Shown here in pieces: positions 21,701 to 30,700 of a stretch of 64,000 nucleotides of DNA. Within the stretch, counting starts at the first letter, position 1. Every line of letters starts with the position of its first letter. Below the pieces are notes generated by a model that saw only the letters and a list, made by a program, of their open reading frames with translations, was not told where the DNA came from and searched no databases. Position numbers and translations under genes: made by a program. This DNA comes from Leishmania infantum JPCM5 (lineage: Eukaryota; Euglenozoa; Kinetoplastea; Trypanosomatida; Trypanosomatidae): NCBI RefSeq assembly GCF_000002875.2, contig NC_009408.2, positions 534,501 through 598,500 on the forward strand, in the 5' to 3' direction.

Positions 21701-22823
21701 CGCCAACGGCGGCGCTGACCATCTTTTCCTACCAACCACGACGCTCGCCTGTCAGCAGCTGCAGGCAGACGCACGTCCAACATCGAGGGCCGCCGCGGCG
21801 GTCACCGCACAGCTGGCAGCGGCGGCTGGGGAGCGCGAGCCTCTGCTGCAACGAGGCGCTACTGCTCACACTCGCGGTGGCACCGGGGCTGCTGCTGGAC
21901 CAGAGGACAGCAGGGCATCTGTCTCCGCGGCGGAGAACAGCTACGGTAGCACCGACAGTGCTCAGCCATACATGCAAGCCGGAGGCGGCGAACGCGCTCA
22001 CGTGGGGTTTATGCACACCACAGCCGACTTTGCTTTCAGAGACCAACGCCGCACCTCGGAGGATGGCGGTAGCCGTGGCGGTGACTGTGGCGTCGCCTCC
22101 ATGGCGGGCGCAGCAGCTCGACGGCTCCGCGACAGCCTCACATCCTTCCAGCGCTGCCTCAGACGCAGAAACAACAGCGACTACAACGAGCACATCCTGC
22201 CGGGGAGTGCCGGTGGAGGTGACGGACGTCGCCGCTGCCGCAGTAGCTGTGACACGGCCAGCAACGAAAGCCATCCACACCACCTTCACGGGCATGCGGT
22301 TAAGGGGCTGCGGCAGCCTGTGGAGGACGCTGTGCTGTGGGAAGCGCTGCGGGCCGTTGGACTCGATGCTGCAGTGGAGTTGAGCGGCGGCCTTGATGCC
22401 CCGCTCGTCGGCGACGACCTGGCTGAGACGGGCCTGACGGATTCGCAGTGCCGTCTTCTCTGCCTCGCGCGTGTGGTGCTGAGGAGGCCACCGATTGTGC
22501 TCCTGGAAGACGCCGTTCACTCCGGCGCTGAGGCGCAGACGGACTTCGCCATTCACCGCGTCTTGGCGAATGAGCTGCGCGAGTCGACGGTGTTGATCAT
22601 TGCCCACCGCATGTCCACTCTGCTAAACCTCTGCACGCGTGTCGTGGCGGTGCAGGGAGGGACGTTGATGCCTATCGCTGACCTGGGGCCAACACTAGCG
22701 TCAGCGGTCACGGCGGATGCTCCAGGGGCAGGCGACGAGACTCGGTACGCGGCTGCCATGCGCCCGGCAACGGCGGTACTGGATCCGGTCGTGCTAAAGC
22801 AGCTCTCCCACCATCTAGAGTAG
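12705..22823 (+). CDS. Giant ABCC-type ABC protein with degenerate nucleotide-binding motifs
   Basis: At 3,372 residues this is over twice the usual ABCC length. An N-terminal hydrophobic region (about 145-170, 434-497 and 581-597) resembles a TMD0, with a CPLC pair near 619. Residues 640-1120 look disordered. The ABCC-like SRLTHSWLNPLLKFG motif begins TMD1 near 1137; TM helices extend to about 1710. NBD1 has a good Walker A (GSMGAGKST, K1789), but a Q-loop reading AEVPW, signature LLSLSM (2060-2065) and Walker B MDS (D2085, S2086). TMD2 lies at about 2410-2770. NBD2 has GHAGQGKRS (K2929 followed by Arg), signature LTDSQ (3244-3248), Walker B LLED (E3268, D3269) and a kept His (H3301). Each NBD carries a long Ala/Gly/Ser insert of about 200 residues. 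It is probably membrane-bound; ATP hydrolysis may be weak or absent. Substrate unknown. Confidence 0.88.
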   Translation: MLPSPNGPSSSYTWMSAHTVARGNRGCGEEFPLLPKPGSRASMCRLTQSAPRTESAVPAATTSSSNLFPHVAVSSLLVGDSLKGGGSTFGDGGSGSDGNGSAGGSSDANGGAGGGNGGLAFGAAPASLSEFLRIFAYAVRLQSWASWLLAVVFHLFHLLLILSFWSSPILYRSTFFSQSMAKSLLEAQSVRQHRRGSDGCSNNGRTRLSAAAGKGPSGAEAAALLRSSESPAPVSVESVWAIHDSVFFLEEGRAVMPTAIASSFSSLGGKNHHGGTTRSTSYAGRDVRDSDDADHSTGNDAIDSMSQGKPRGSPHTCILSHKPGGDAGRRGGAQKTVVSATAVSTLREATGAAAIGQSNQLRPTVSWDLCSKDEDRHRAAATSDGPGLLRWFAGSPPVAPEHTLSQRKNLSHGLVALSQIIDAWAASPLYSSPLALALLYHLYGVACVILLLTVTDGMLTGHFSALRLCIALAELLWYIRHGAHAFLIYCWMLVLSHWPHRTMCSADDAAFLQQGTPYAVVTKRRGQVSMFWFYRAALAVDGGAEGGGGHGGAGKLLVDEINLPYYLYDQVWYLKPLAEGIEVFYVCLLLLCLVKDFHRVLDAVVGVRELMEPEGCVRCPLCGELMVLYEQRSLLRANSIYEPARGCISWSGWRMRWWWRWLRSPVQGSCSGHRVPTPPLPSPLWRWLLPARLGGGPLKTPLAVSATAGAPTDDGDASLTPGMGDETTFTLAEILEDVEFYEQSAVRRSAAAPQDTTTEATAHLTQWLRAMPCAARSPIVRVQDGEHSRSRARNGGFSAEQDEENAAATAGALALGLSASSSSEECVSAGLVTVAPAAAPATPDMGAATAPAHGALTAFAKAGPPNPSPTHLVASSIPASPTRRRHGRRSQGRLQRSLNSSQQSMTPRKRLQRRTRFTEEVLYWNRATRHVHHRCPRLYLDAQEATDDEDDDGSDGGSASCECSSEASSATSSTAATPTSGSLTRPATTASARAHAVNPLTAVDYANFHQGVLHRSLSPRAGPGGRAAGTGRFYMPQLSAELDEPSRVQEKRLQQQSQQCTASHQGTSAADDSTHQRNDRIIGPDFSEAPSKLFAQGPPPQSAAKHIVERGLYDPNKAGEDEFRPGNAFQSYDRAGYLSRLTHSWLNPLLKFGLLEPTLLRQERFLPSLPEELLSLDNIAMPAWRLWVYRKVWFAAYVAKPGELLIPGNEAMNRAEEELMSLAHLHEADRSESGEETESLDGRQTAVMLGHTSFKQAAKFRPQRPRRCWQESLLWALSAPVRCILVTLFYHVYIGTSRTVRRTRRRLARELLKDRLSTAAENLYDPNGYQTVESSEAIEEATWALTEVASSCGSSAAAPSVGSALPTHMRRQLALSDVSLYYLFLEHRCGRRFLLVAAPLLLLSELLTVAVVPVLELLTMCLQRVDSDMVPHRREAPSDQSSVTEALLCANLLGVLLLLQGVVHSAYVGQAQQAAMEARTCVCAVVLEKTLALPLAQRTFTEAEVVALATEEAMRVATCLRSLHLTWSCPLRVALLLLLLANYVGWVAAAVAGAGSLLTVPLLRHSSREVRQRRHEARETAAPRIALLQRALRHIRKVKAMLLEGRLAHWLRKARATEASRAEAVAMAEGTAGMLAGGVECLLMVAALGAECVLSAKELRDMDVQVPALAIFVLLTMPLLEVPALFSVVARGFLAMKRIEAYLRQRPDEFAGTWVDLTSFTATQQQLRVENPGSTLLNYRRGSVVCRNSFFTWQHDLTEEPPSALLRDVDFCIRPGQLVVVQGSMGAGKSTLLLSILGEVNLFVSSGCSTNGSSTGYRSEKTLSVVSATEAAALAPVYTGGAPGAVGDGNRRDPGPAAAAACPPAFPTPPSNSISLADAAALGIFVASPMDSAEARRCVSAEQTLSAVPGADAAAAQRALAGIASTAAAAAAAAKTFMAAGGASPGGYARSEASKLSARSLADDRASVCSVTTKNASQLSPTGLEGDDSSTGGFLVFGSCAYCAEVPWLQNDTIRANIVPGGGPVLERWYCAVLRACALSAEVTALPHGDATVIGERGELLSLSMRCRIAIARAVYSKSHVYLMDSVLSPLEPAIQEHIIREVFHRLLRKKTIVLASNVGLRSLRPHRVFSVVNGVAREDTDLYTAVSSLHARGDEDDEEALMQRQASDCGGTAADGDDGGLLKRDSSASQAMTPPLPALYAEEFEEPQEAAEAETLVKVFVDDPAVAATTVLFDGDAGFGPRDPRLLGELVDRLDAGISGDDVSLAGSALLAGAEGGFGNSAALRPRRSRSSCPRLPRRFKTGRSGAASGAETPPKEVPLPGTVTTNVASCQPSPYLKAPTAAPSHPAADPGAPLHGVNVDGTGCASDCSEQGSSASAGSGSNSTCSNDPCMSSHYAQLLRREPPLRRRHRLFLFIFLRFMGGQVTWVLLTALLQQGISLCVDIWTAAWLAVMAAHTTRSAVSATRAAVVGRSFSSRVAEQLYTWAAVSDLAFVGVLSALCLLAMLLTLLRARAVYVGAYGTMHFIYNQIACRVLHSPASYFDSRIIALVTRVLRDDGEVAEYRVLSTAETLLSCGAQVVLVALWNAFVNPVFILLLPMAVSIFYHISQRHAVVLREVRRLELGSVNGMTNILREVYEGAPTVRCMALQDRLREEFCRALDTANTASMVAYLTDCWVELRLHVLATLAVYIAATVGVIFTFSYSHPSFTAVAVIACLRAGPVLTVMCRSLGAFTAKEWISVQRLMSLWGAPQEPLTLVGEADLYTYSHVRRKATGPFVLEGGDDAPLLKNVRSPTASPMMGQGVRSRQREARQDAKAERCRLRHEQQNRQRLRRQQLGPAGGEDGPAESHAPASLSVFTDDSSPSSSSRERRATGAPGDSCATTLPLLELINVSARYRATLPYVLRHVNLAVFPGERLGVVGHAGQGKRSIFNVLLRLVDVIEGGGVFVDGEDAARIPYPILRSWFGLLSQEPLLVQGSWRSNLLLGYHFAHCMLMDGANGGADHLFLPTTTLACQQLQADARPTSRAAAAVTAQLAAAAGEREPLLQRGATAHTRGGTGAAAGPEDSRASVSAAENSYGSTDSAQPYMQAGGGERAHVGFMHTTADFAFRDQRRTSEDGGSRGGDCGVASMAGAAARRLRDSLTSFQRCLRRRNNSDYNEHILPGSAGGGDGRRRCRSSCDTASNESHPHHLHGHAVKGLRQPVEDAVLWEALRAVGLDAAVELSGGLDAPLVGDDLAETGLTDSQCRLLCLARVVLRRPPIVLLEDAVHSGAEAQTDFAIHRVLANELRESTVLIIAHRMSTLLNLCTRVVAVQGGTLMPIADLGPTLASAVTADAPGAGDETRYAAAMRPATAVLDPVVLKQLSHHLE

Positions 22824-24101
22824 CCGCGAGTCGGTAATCTGCCGTTTGTGTTGAAGCCTAGCATGGCGGTGGGGCCGACCGAGGGGGCGTGACCACTCCA
22901 TACCCGCGCACACCCGCCGACCTAACTGGACAGGAGCGCATGCTCGTCCTCGTTCATGTGAAGTTTGGCGCACTTGGACGGCTGTCGGGGTGCTCACTGC
23001 ATCGATGAGAAAAGACGACACACACACACGCACAAGCACAAGCACGCACAGCACCGAGATGGAAGGCGTGGTGGTGTATGTTGCAGACACGAGCGTGCAG
23101 ATGACGTCATCGAATGCCCCGAACAGCCGATGCCGATGAAGAGAGACAGCGATCGGTGGCGTGGGTGGGGAGAGTTGAGGTAAGTACACCGATGCCTGTA
23201 CTGCTGCTGCTTCTGTTTTCGAATATAGACGATCATCTATCGTCCCCGGCCACCGCCACTCCTCTTTCCCTCGCGAGGCACGTGTGGCGTGAAGGTAATA
23301 GTTTCCGTGACGTTTACAGCGCTGCCACTTAACCACGCGCATATTAGCAGCCACTCCTTCTTCACCGTCCCCGCATGCGCGCTTTTCGGTCTGTCTCGTG
23401 CGTGTGGGTGTGTATGTGCCGAGTGGTGATGGTGGTGGTGCACATCAACTCTGAGGAGGCCACCTCACGTCACGGTAGGCAACCCCCTTTTCCCTCAACG
23501 CATACACGTGCATATACACACATACACGGGCCTGTGCATTTGCCCACACTTACACACCGCTGCGCTGCGCTTGAGCAGGCGCCGTTTCTCCGTATCTCGC
23601 TCTCTTCGTCCGCAAGCCACATGCGCACTGAGCGCAGCGTACGGCGACGTCTTTCTTAGGGCATCACACGCTTTCTGTTTCTCTGCCTCCTGCTCTCTTC
23701 TCTTTTGCTTGCTTATCTTACACGAGGCAAGGGATGCGCCTGCTCTGGCGCCGTTCCACAGAACCGAACAACCAAGTACCCACACTCAGATAGGCTCACG
23801 CAGGCAAACGGTCGTTTCTCCTCAACATACATCACCGCGTGCGTCGTCTGCTTCTCGCCGACATCTCCCTGCGTATCGGTGCCTGTGTGTGTGTCTCTCT
23901 CTCTGTGTGCGCGCTACTCGCTCACACCGCGCCTTGACGCAAGAACGTTGTCGTGGTGGTGGTGGAGGGGCGGGGTGCCTGTGCCCGCTGCGGCTCTACG
24001 CGTCTTATGCGCCGCCTCGACCCTTTCTTGCACAAGCGTTCGCGAGTAGCGGAAAGCGAAGGGCAGCGAGAAACCTTGACGTATTAGCGCCCTAGCGAGC
24101 G
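22824..24101. other. Intergenic spacer, 1.3 kb
   Basis: It contains CA and GT runs (about 23019-23035 and 23885-23910), CT-rich stretches and a GGT/GGTG-rich patch near 23950. Several short frames are repeat-derived. A CT tract with an AG near 24034 may serve the next gene. No gene seen. Confidence 0.65.
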
Positions 24102-26540
24102 ATGCAGCCGCGATGCGTGCGCGTGGTGGCGCTGATGGTGGCCAGCACATCATTGCCGCACCGCAGCGCCGCTGCTGGTCTTCTCACAGCTCCCAGACGA
24201 CCAGCGGTGAGAGGACTGCGCCAAGGGCGGCGTGCGCATGAGTGCGTCGCCGCTTTCAGCACGGACACACGACCTCTCCGGACTGCCTGGAGAGGCGAAG
24301 GGCGACCGACATTGACACCAGCGCGGCTAGTGACGCGAACGGATGACATCTGCACCATTGGGACACGCGGCTGCATGCGCGATGCCAGCGCTGCCGTGTG
24401 CACGCGCTCCCCACTCACAGCTTTGTGCGTGTCGTGCGCTGCACTGGAGACGCGTCGCCGCTGCTGTGCATCACTCGCGGGAGTGGCGCATGCGCCGCCG
24501 AGCCCGTCGCACAACTCGTCCCGGTTGCGCGGCACTTACAGAGAGCGGCTCCCCTCAAGTTCCCTTCCATCATCGGCTTCGCGGTACACGAAGACATCTC
24601 AGCAACGCAGACAGCGAGCTCAAGCGCCCTCTGGCCGACCCCCGAGTCCGCGGCGAGAGCAAAGAGGCAGCGCAGCTCGGCTGCGGACGCCAGATGACGA
24701 CTTCCGCGATGACGCTCCTCCATCGCAGTCGGAGGAGGTGCCGACAGCAGACGACGTAGACGGTGCCTCTGTCGCTGACGGCGGCATGGGTGCATCCGCT
24801 GCGGATGACGCAGCTTCTTTGTCTACGGTGGCTCATGACGCGAAAGCAGGGTGGGGGCTTGAAGACGTGAACTCTCTGACGGGAAGGACGCAGCTGGAGG
24901 AGCTGTATAAACGCAACCTTGATCGCATCCGTGCCATCCTCGAGCAGCCGCTGCCCGCTATGCCACAGGACGGCAGCGTCGATCCCGATTTTTTTGTGGG
25001 CTTTGCATCTTACAGTTATCAGCTGCGAGACCAGTACCGCGCCATCCTTGCGCGCGAGCTGCAGGTGCCGGTGAAGGCGGTGAGGCTGTCCGTTGCGTGG
25101 AGTGGCCGCTTCGACGTGCGACTCTTCGGGCGGGTGCAGAAGGTATGTGGTGTGTGCCTTGATCGGCAGGTACTGCGGGCAGCAACGCACAGCGAGAGGG
25201 AGAAGAACCCGGGTACTGAGCTAGCCCGCAAAGAGGGCGACTTCGCTGCCAAGACGCGCATCACCGAGGCAGATGAGGCATCATCATTGTCGTCTGCCTC
25301 GGCCATTCCATTACCCGAGACGCTCCACAAGCGCATGGATGCGCTTGTAGCCGCCATCAACGGACGCAGGCGTGAAGATCTCCTCCAGGTGTCGTTCTTC
25401 CAAGCCTCGCCACCGATCCCAGAGGTGGAGTTCGCGCTTACCCGACGAGAGCACAGACTCTTGTACCACCTGCACGAATGGATACGGCGCCACGTGTTGC
25501 AGAGTGCATTGGTGGTCGTCGTGTACGGTGTTCCGCCTCCGCCGCCAAGTACTACCTCTACCGATACGCGGGCGACTGCAGCTGCGCTTCATTTCTCGAC
25601 AGGCTTGCCCGAGCGACGTGAAGTTACGTGCGACACTGCTGGCGCCACAAACGGCGGCGCAGCTCAGCCGGACTCGTACGTGCAGTGGCAGCGTCTCTGC
25701 AGCACTCGAACGGCAGCGCAGAAACGCGAGGTGCAGGACAAGTGGCTGCGACTGCTTCATCGACGCAGAGTGGTGCCGTTGATGATATCACTGACTGCGC
25801 TGGCTTCCGAGGTTGCCGCGGCGGTGGTGCGCGGCGAGGTGCCTCACATCGACTTCCGGCACGCAAAGCAGCAGACGGCGGAAGTGAAGCAGGCCGGTCG
25901 GGCAGCGGCGCAGGGCGGTGAGGAGCACGCGGCTGCGTCGGCCACGCCCTCGGCGAGTGCGACAGCGTCGCCGGTGGAACTGAGTGCGAGTCTGCAAGAC
26001 GTACTGGTACACATTGCAGCGGCGTCATCGTCGTCGCCACCATTCACGACGGACGATGATGGGGCGTCTGCGGAGGACAGTTGTGACCACGCTGCATTTC
26101 CTCGTCGCGCCCAAGACGTGATTGCCCCACCACACGGTGCTGACACCGCCACTGCCGCGGCAGTCGTCACACCGCTCTTCCGGCCTGCTTCCGCTGCTCA
26201 GAAAACGGCGACGATGCGCTGGGTGCGGCTTGTCTACCAGGCGCTCCTTTTGCGAGAGACGCAGGGCATCACCGACTGCAGCGGCCGCACGGATGGCGAG
26301 CAGTCAACCATGCGCATCTCTCACCGAGCGTCGCTGCCTGCGCTCTTCGCGCAAGGCGCCTACGCTGGCGGCGAAGAGGAGGTTGCCTACCTGCAGCGCA
26401 ACCGCGCCGCGATGGACGCGCTGCTGCTGCATCCGCACGAAATCTCCTTCAAGAAGAAGTTTCTCAGTCGCATGCGCAATGGGCACCGCCGGCTGCGCAT
26501 GGAGGGCGAGAGCGCCGCGCCGTACGCCGTGAATGGGTGA
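24102..26540 (+). CDS. Probable mitochondrial protein of unknown function
   Basis: The 812-residue protein begins with an Arg/Ala/Ser-rich, acid-poor N-terminus (MQPRCVRVVALMVASTS) that fits a mitochondrial targeting sequence. Residues 60-220 are basic and low in complexity. A better-ordered part begins near residue 245 (LEELYKRNLDRIRAIL) and includes SYQLRDQYRAILARELQVP, VRLSVAWSGRFDVRLFG and a CGVCLD pair; further ordered segments are YHLHEWIRRHVLQSALVVVV and a basic C-terminus with ISFKKKFLSRMRNGHRRLRM. I do not recognise the family; a mitochondrial RNA or ribosome-related role would fit the basic character but is only a guess. It starts at the first ATG after a closed upstream region; third-position G/C bias is good through the ordered part. 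Confidence 0.7.
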   Translation: MQPRCVRVVALMVASTSLPHRSAAAGLLTAPRRPAVRGLRQGRRAHECVAAFSTDTRPLRTAWRGEGRPTLTPARLVTRTDDICTIGTRGCMRDASAAVCTRSPLTALCVSCAALETRRRCCASLAGVAHAPPSPSHNSSRLRGTYRERLPSSSLPSSASRYTKTSQQRRQRAQAPSGRPPSPRREQRGSAARLRTPDDDFRDDAPPSQSEEVPTADDVDGASVADGGMGASAADDAASLSTVAHDAKAGWGLEDVNSLTGRTQLEELYKRNLDRIRAILEQPLPAMPQDGSVDPDFFVGFASYSYQLRDQYRAILARELQVPVKAVRLSVAWSGRFDVRLFGRVQKVCGVCLDRQVLRAATHSEREKNPGTELARKEGDFAAKTRITEADEASSLSSASAIPLPETLHKRMDALVAAINGRRREDLLQVSFFQASPPIPEVEFALTRREHRLLYHLHEWIRRHVLQSALVVVVYGVPPPPPSTTSTDTRATAAALHFSTGLPERREVTCDTAGATNGGAAQPDSYVQWQRLCSTRTAAQKREVQDKWLRLLHRRRVVPLMISLTALASEVAAAVVRGEVPHIDFRHAKQQTAEVKQAGRAAAQGGEEHAAASATPSASATASPVELSASLQDVLVHIAAASSSSPPFTTDDDGASAEDSCDHAAFPRRAQDVIAPPHGADTATAAAVVTPLFRPASAAQKTATMRWVRLVYQALLLRETQGITDCSGRTDGEQSTMRISHRASLPALFAQGAYAGGEEEVAYLQRNRAAMDALLLHPHEISFKKKFLSRMRNGHRRLRMEGESAAPYAVNG

Positions 26541-26943
26541 GTACTGGAGAAGGGAACGAAAAGTGCTGGCCGCGCGCGCGTCTGCCCTCTTCTTCACCCC
26601 CTCCCCTTCTCTCGCCGTCAGCCGTCATCACATTGTGTTATCACTTGGCCCTCCACCCTCCCTTTTTAAACTTCTACTGTCCGCTCTAATAGGTGCACAC
26701 CGCTCTCCAGCGCGCACCTGACACGCCATCACGCCCTCCGCCTCACTCCTCTCGTCTTCTCACATCGCAGTACAGTTGAGCGCGTGCCCACCTGTGGGGC
26801 AAGGGCCGGGATGGGTACCCGGCGTGGGTGGCAGGCGGGGGGGGTCGAGGCGGGAGACGTACCGCGGCGTCCCAAGTGCGTACCATTGCGTAAGTCACGG
26901 AAGAGCAAAATAATTTGGCAGACAATGTTTTGCACGTTCTCTG

Positions 26944-26978
26944 AAAAAAAAAGAAACAACAACAAAAACAAAAAAAAA
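26944..26978. repeat. A-rich low-complexity run
   Basis: Runs of nine or so A's interrupted by single C or G bases. It is AT-rich against the local GC-rich background and lies about 400 nt downstream of the preceding stop codon. Confidence 0.85.
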
Positions 26979-27424
26979 CGTTGGGCTCGAGACATGTAGG
27001 CAAGCTGCAGCGGATGGCTACCGGCTTTGCTAAAGGTCTTGGCGTGTGGCCTTACCCATCACTCCTTCCTGCCTCTCACTCTCTCTCGCCCGCCCACCAG
27101 AGACCGACAAGGTTTGCAACTCTCTCACTCTCTCTACGTGTGTCTGGGTGGGCGGTCTGTGCATGCGCAGATGCGGTTACACTTGCGAGCCGCCGCTCGC
27201 TAGCCCCTCTCTCGCGCGGGGAGGGGTCGCTTGACAGTCACCCCGGAGCCGCAGAGGCGAGCTTCATCTGATCAGTGCGATCCCCTCTTCTCTCCGCTTT
27301 CGCTTCCACCGTCAACGCCTCCTATATCTCTTCTCCATCTCTCTCGACCTCCTCTGCCTGTCGCCGCTGTTGCCGGTGGCGGCAATGCGAATCCGTGTCT
27401 TCATCTCATTGATCCAATGAGATG

Positions 27425-27442
27425 CACACACACACACACACA
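27425..27442. repeat. (CA)n microsatellite
   Basis: Nine CA units in the spacer upstream of the giant WD40 gene. Confidence 0.9.
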
Positions 27443-27769
27443 AATGCACGGCTCCTTCAAGTTGGATTGGAGGAGCGCCATCGTTTTGAATCAAACGCGG
27501 CTATTGCACTTGTCTGTCCATCCGTCGGCCCCCTCCCCCTCCACGGCGTTTCGCTCTTCTGTGCGCTTGCCGACTTCACACGGTCTGCGTGCTTTATCGG
27601 CTCTCCTCACTTCGCCTGGGCGCTTCGCCGCGACATTGGCCGCCACCGTCACCAGCCTCATCACTGCTCACGTTAGCAACCCGCTCCATCAGCGCTGGCC
27701 GTGGTCACGTCTACGCATCTCTGCCCACAAACACTCTTTGGATGCACATCGTGGGCTGCGTGTCCAGTG

Positions 27770-30700
27770 ATGGAGCGCACTGAGTTTCTTGACAGCACCT
27801 ACAGGGGCGGCGGTGGCGGCCGAGGTGGCGAAGCCCTCCTGATGAACGAGTCGTCCTCGCTGCAGCGCACGGCTAGGGCCCGAGCCCATGCAGCGCAGTA
27901 CCTCATGGACATCGACAACGCATGTATGCCGCTGTTGCCCGATGACCCGGAGAAGCGCATCTCGCTGCATCGGCAGCTGCGTGGACGTTACAACCCCACA
28001 CAGATCCCCCTTTCCTCTCTCTCGTGCGCCGCCTACCTCAGCGCCAGCGATGTCGCACAGTTGGCGGCGCTGTTCCGCCAGTACAACTTGTTTTCCAGCG
28101 AGGTGGTCAATGCCCTCGACAGGGACGACAGCGGCGGCGGCAGCGGCAAAAGCAGTGCAGAGGGGAAGGGCAAGGAAGCGGTGGCGGCGGCAGCGACGGC
28201 GACAGCGGCGAAGGCGCCCAAGAGCCGACCCCGATCTGTCGGGCGCGACGGCGAAGCGACTCCGCAGTCGCCCTCCACGGTCTGCCCTACAGTAGCAGCT
28301 GCTCCCCGGCCTCCGGTGGTACTGGATGCGATGCATGGTAAGGCTGGCATGGGAGTGCTGCGGTGTATTGCGCGGCGATGGCCGCCGGCATCACCGTCCG
28401 TACGCCCCTTGGGTTCCACCTCGCCCTGGGCTGCTGATGTCGTAGCCGCTGCCGCTGGGGCGGCTGTAACGTCTTCATTCTCCGCGCCGCCCAGTGGGAG
28501 AAGGGCGGAGGGGGAGCCGGTAGCGCGTACACTGACAGAAACGGCGGCGGAGGACCGGCGCGAGCTAGCGGAGCCCTTTACCAGCGAAAGCAATGACGCT
28601 GCCTTGACCACGGGATGGCTTGTGGAGCTGTTACTGGAGATGGTGATTGAGAATTCTGCCCACTCGGCCAACGCCAGTGTCGGGGGCGGTGGGGCTGCGC
28701 CTGCAGCAGCACGGGCCGCATCGGGACAGCCGCCGACGCCCCCAGCTGCGTCACTGCCTCAGCCGCGGCCCGGCACAGGCAGTCATCATCCCTACAACAA
28801 CGTCGACGCCACTCACGTGGCGCCGACGTGCTTCAACTCTGCGACGATGACTTGCCAGACTCGTCGCCGCGACGCGCGTGTGGACCAGCTGCGCCACTTC
28901 AAGGCAGAGTTGACCGCTTGGGCAGAGCGCCTCGCCCAAAAATGCGATGAGCGCGAGCACCGGGCGGCGTGGCATGAGTGCGTTGCGCAGGAAGAGGTCC
29001 TGCAACGCTACCAAGCATGTGTTCTGCAGAACCAGGCGCCAAGGCTAATGGGCGCGTCGTTGACTGGTGCACCTGGCGGCACTTCTGGAGTGCTCTCCTC
29101 GCGCCCCAAGATGCTGAGCTTCGTGAACTTCGAGCCTGCAGGAGCGCTTGTGAGCAGCAAGGCCGGCAGCAATGTGTCCCCGCGCCGCAACGGTGGCACT
29201 GGCGGACGTAGCAACGTTAGCTGGGGGCCGCCGCACGTGGTCAAGGCCGTTTCGCCTGATGCGGCGACGACTCCTACAACACGCGGCACTCTATGCCCAT
29301 CACCGCTGGGTTCAGCTGCAAGGCTGATCGAACCGTCTGGAGACCCTCAGTCGAACACGCTCCCCGCTGCAGTGCAGCAGCAGCAGCCAGAGATCAGTAC
29401 TCACTCGGACACCAGCGACGCCGACGAGGTACTTTCGATGCACAACAACGACAACGGTGGCGGCCTCGCACATCCTTCTCTTCCAGTGGAGATGCTCCAC
29501 TCCACCGTCTCCTCTTTGGCCGGCTCAATGGTGGTCTTGCCATCCAACGCCGCCGGACTGGGAGCCGGTGTGGTGCCGCCGTCCATGAGTGTGTCCGTCA
29601 CCGGGGTGAGTGGCGCCGCTGCGGATCGAAGCCTGCTGGCAGCAAAGGCGCGGCTCACAGCCCCTGCCCTGAAGGACCTGCTGCAGCAGCCAACACAGCT
29701 GTACGCGTATCTATGGACATCGAGCGCGGCAGCGAGGCTGGCGGAGGAGGAGGAAAGGCATCAGCATCACCAGCGCGTGCGGATGGTGCGCGGTGCACAA
29801 CCGCCACCGAGCCGCGGCGGAGATAAGTCTCCCAGCGGCAGCAGCGTGAGCCCCACAGAGAGTGCCTTCGGCGCTCGACGCAGCCGCGCCGCTGCAGTGC
29901 AGCATCTTGTGTGCTGGAGCGACGTCGCAAGCAACCTGCTAATGGGACTGGAGACGACGTGGCTGTCGCAGCGGCATGAGGCGGCCTATGCGCGGGTGCC
30001 GACGGCGCTGCTGGAGGATCTGTCGGAGATGACCGCGCCCAAGAGAGGCGGGTCGGGCCACCACATCGGCGCCGGCAGCAATGCGCACACCGTGCCGCGC
30101 TCGTTCATTAGCACCCATGAGGATGGAAGTGACGACGACAGCGACTCACTCGATGGCGTGGCGCTCGGCGGCGGCACTAGCAGTGGCTCCGGCGTTGCAG
30201 GGAGCGGCCAAGCGTGTCGGCGCCGGCTGCACAAGAGCGGTCTCGGCAATGACGCTGTTGCGCTGCAGCAGCGGGCGGTGCTGTTCAATAGCCTCGGCGC
30301 GGCTGCCGAGACCACCCTTGGTGCCCTTCATAGTGAGGCGGCAGATCACATTCTCGCCTCCCCGACGTGGCGATACACTGTCACCAGCAGCAAAGACGGC
30401 CTCCTCAAGGTGTGGGACACCACCAGCGGCCAGTTCGTGTCCACGATCCTGAACATCGGGCAGTCCTGGGTGCTCACCATGACTTTCCTGCATGGCGGTG
30501 AGTTCCTCATGGTGGCGACGAGCGCGGCGGAGATCACCGTCGTGAACTTTCCGGCTGGTGGAGTGCTGCTCAAGCTGCGTGGCTGCACCTCACTGGCGAC
30601 GGCGGTGCCGCAGGTCAAGCAGCCGTCTACATTCTTCACAAAGCGCTACGGACTGAAGCCTGGCGAGTGTGGCCGGCACAAGCCGACGTGCAGCGACGGC

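Larger units (their letters stand above)
26541..27769. other. Intergenic spacer, 1.2 kb
   Basis: It holds CT-rich runs, an A-rich interrupted run at 26944-26978 and a CA repeat at 27425-27442. There is no sustained coding signal. It should contain the 3' UTR of the upstream gene and the acceptor for the giant WD40 gene. Confidence 0.65.

Noticed and set aside
7042..22800. Many long + and minus frames overlapping the lyase, kinase and ABC genes
   Set aside because: They are out-of-frame shadows produced by high GC content; none has independent motif support.
28112..28140. DRDDSGGG in the giant WD40 protein as an EF-hand calcium loop
   Set aside because: Lacks the central hydrophobic residue and the final Glu of the 12-residue loop, and runs into a Gly/Ser stretch.
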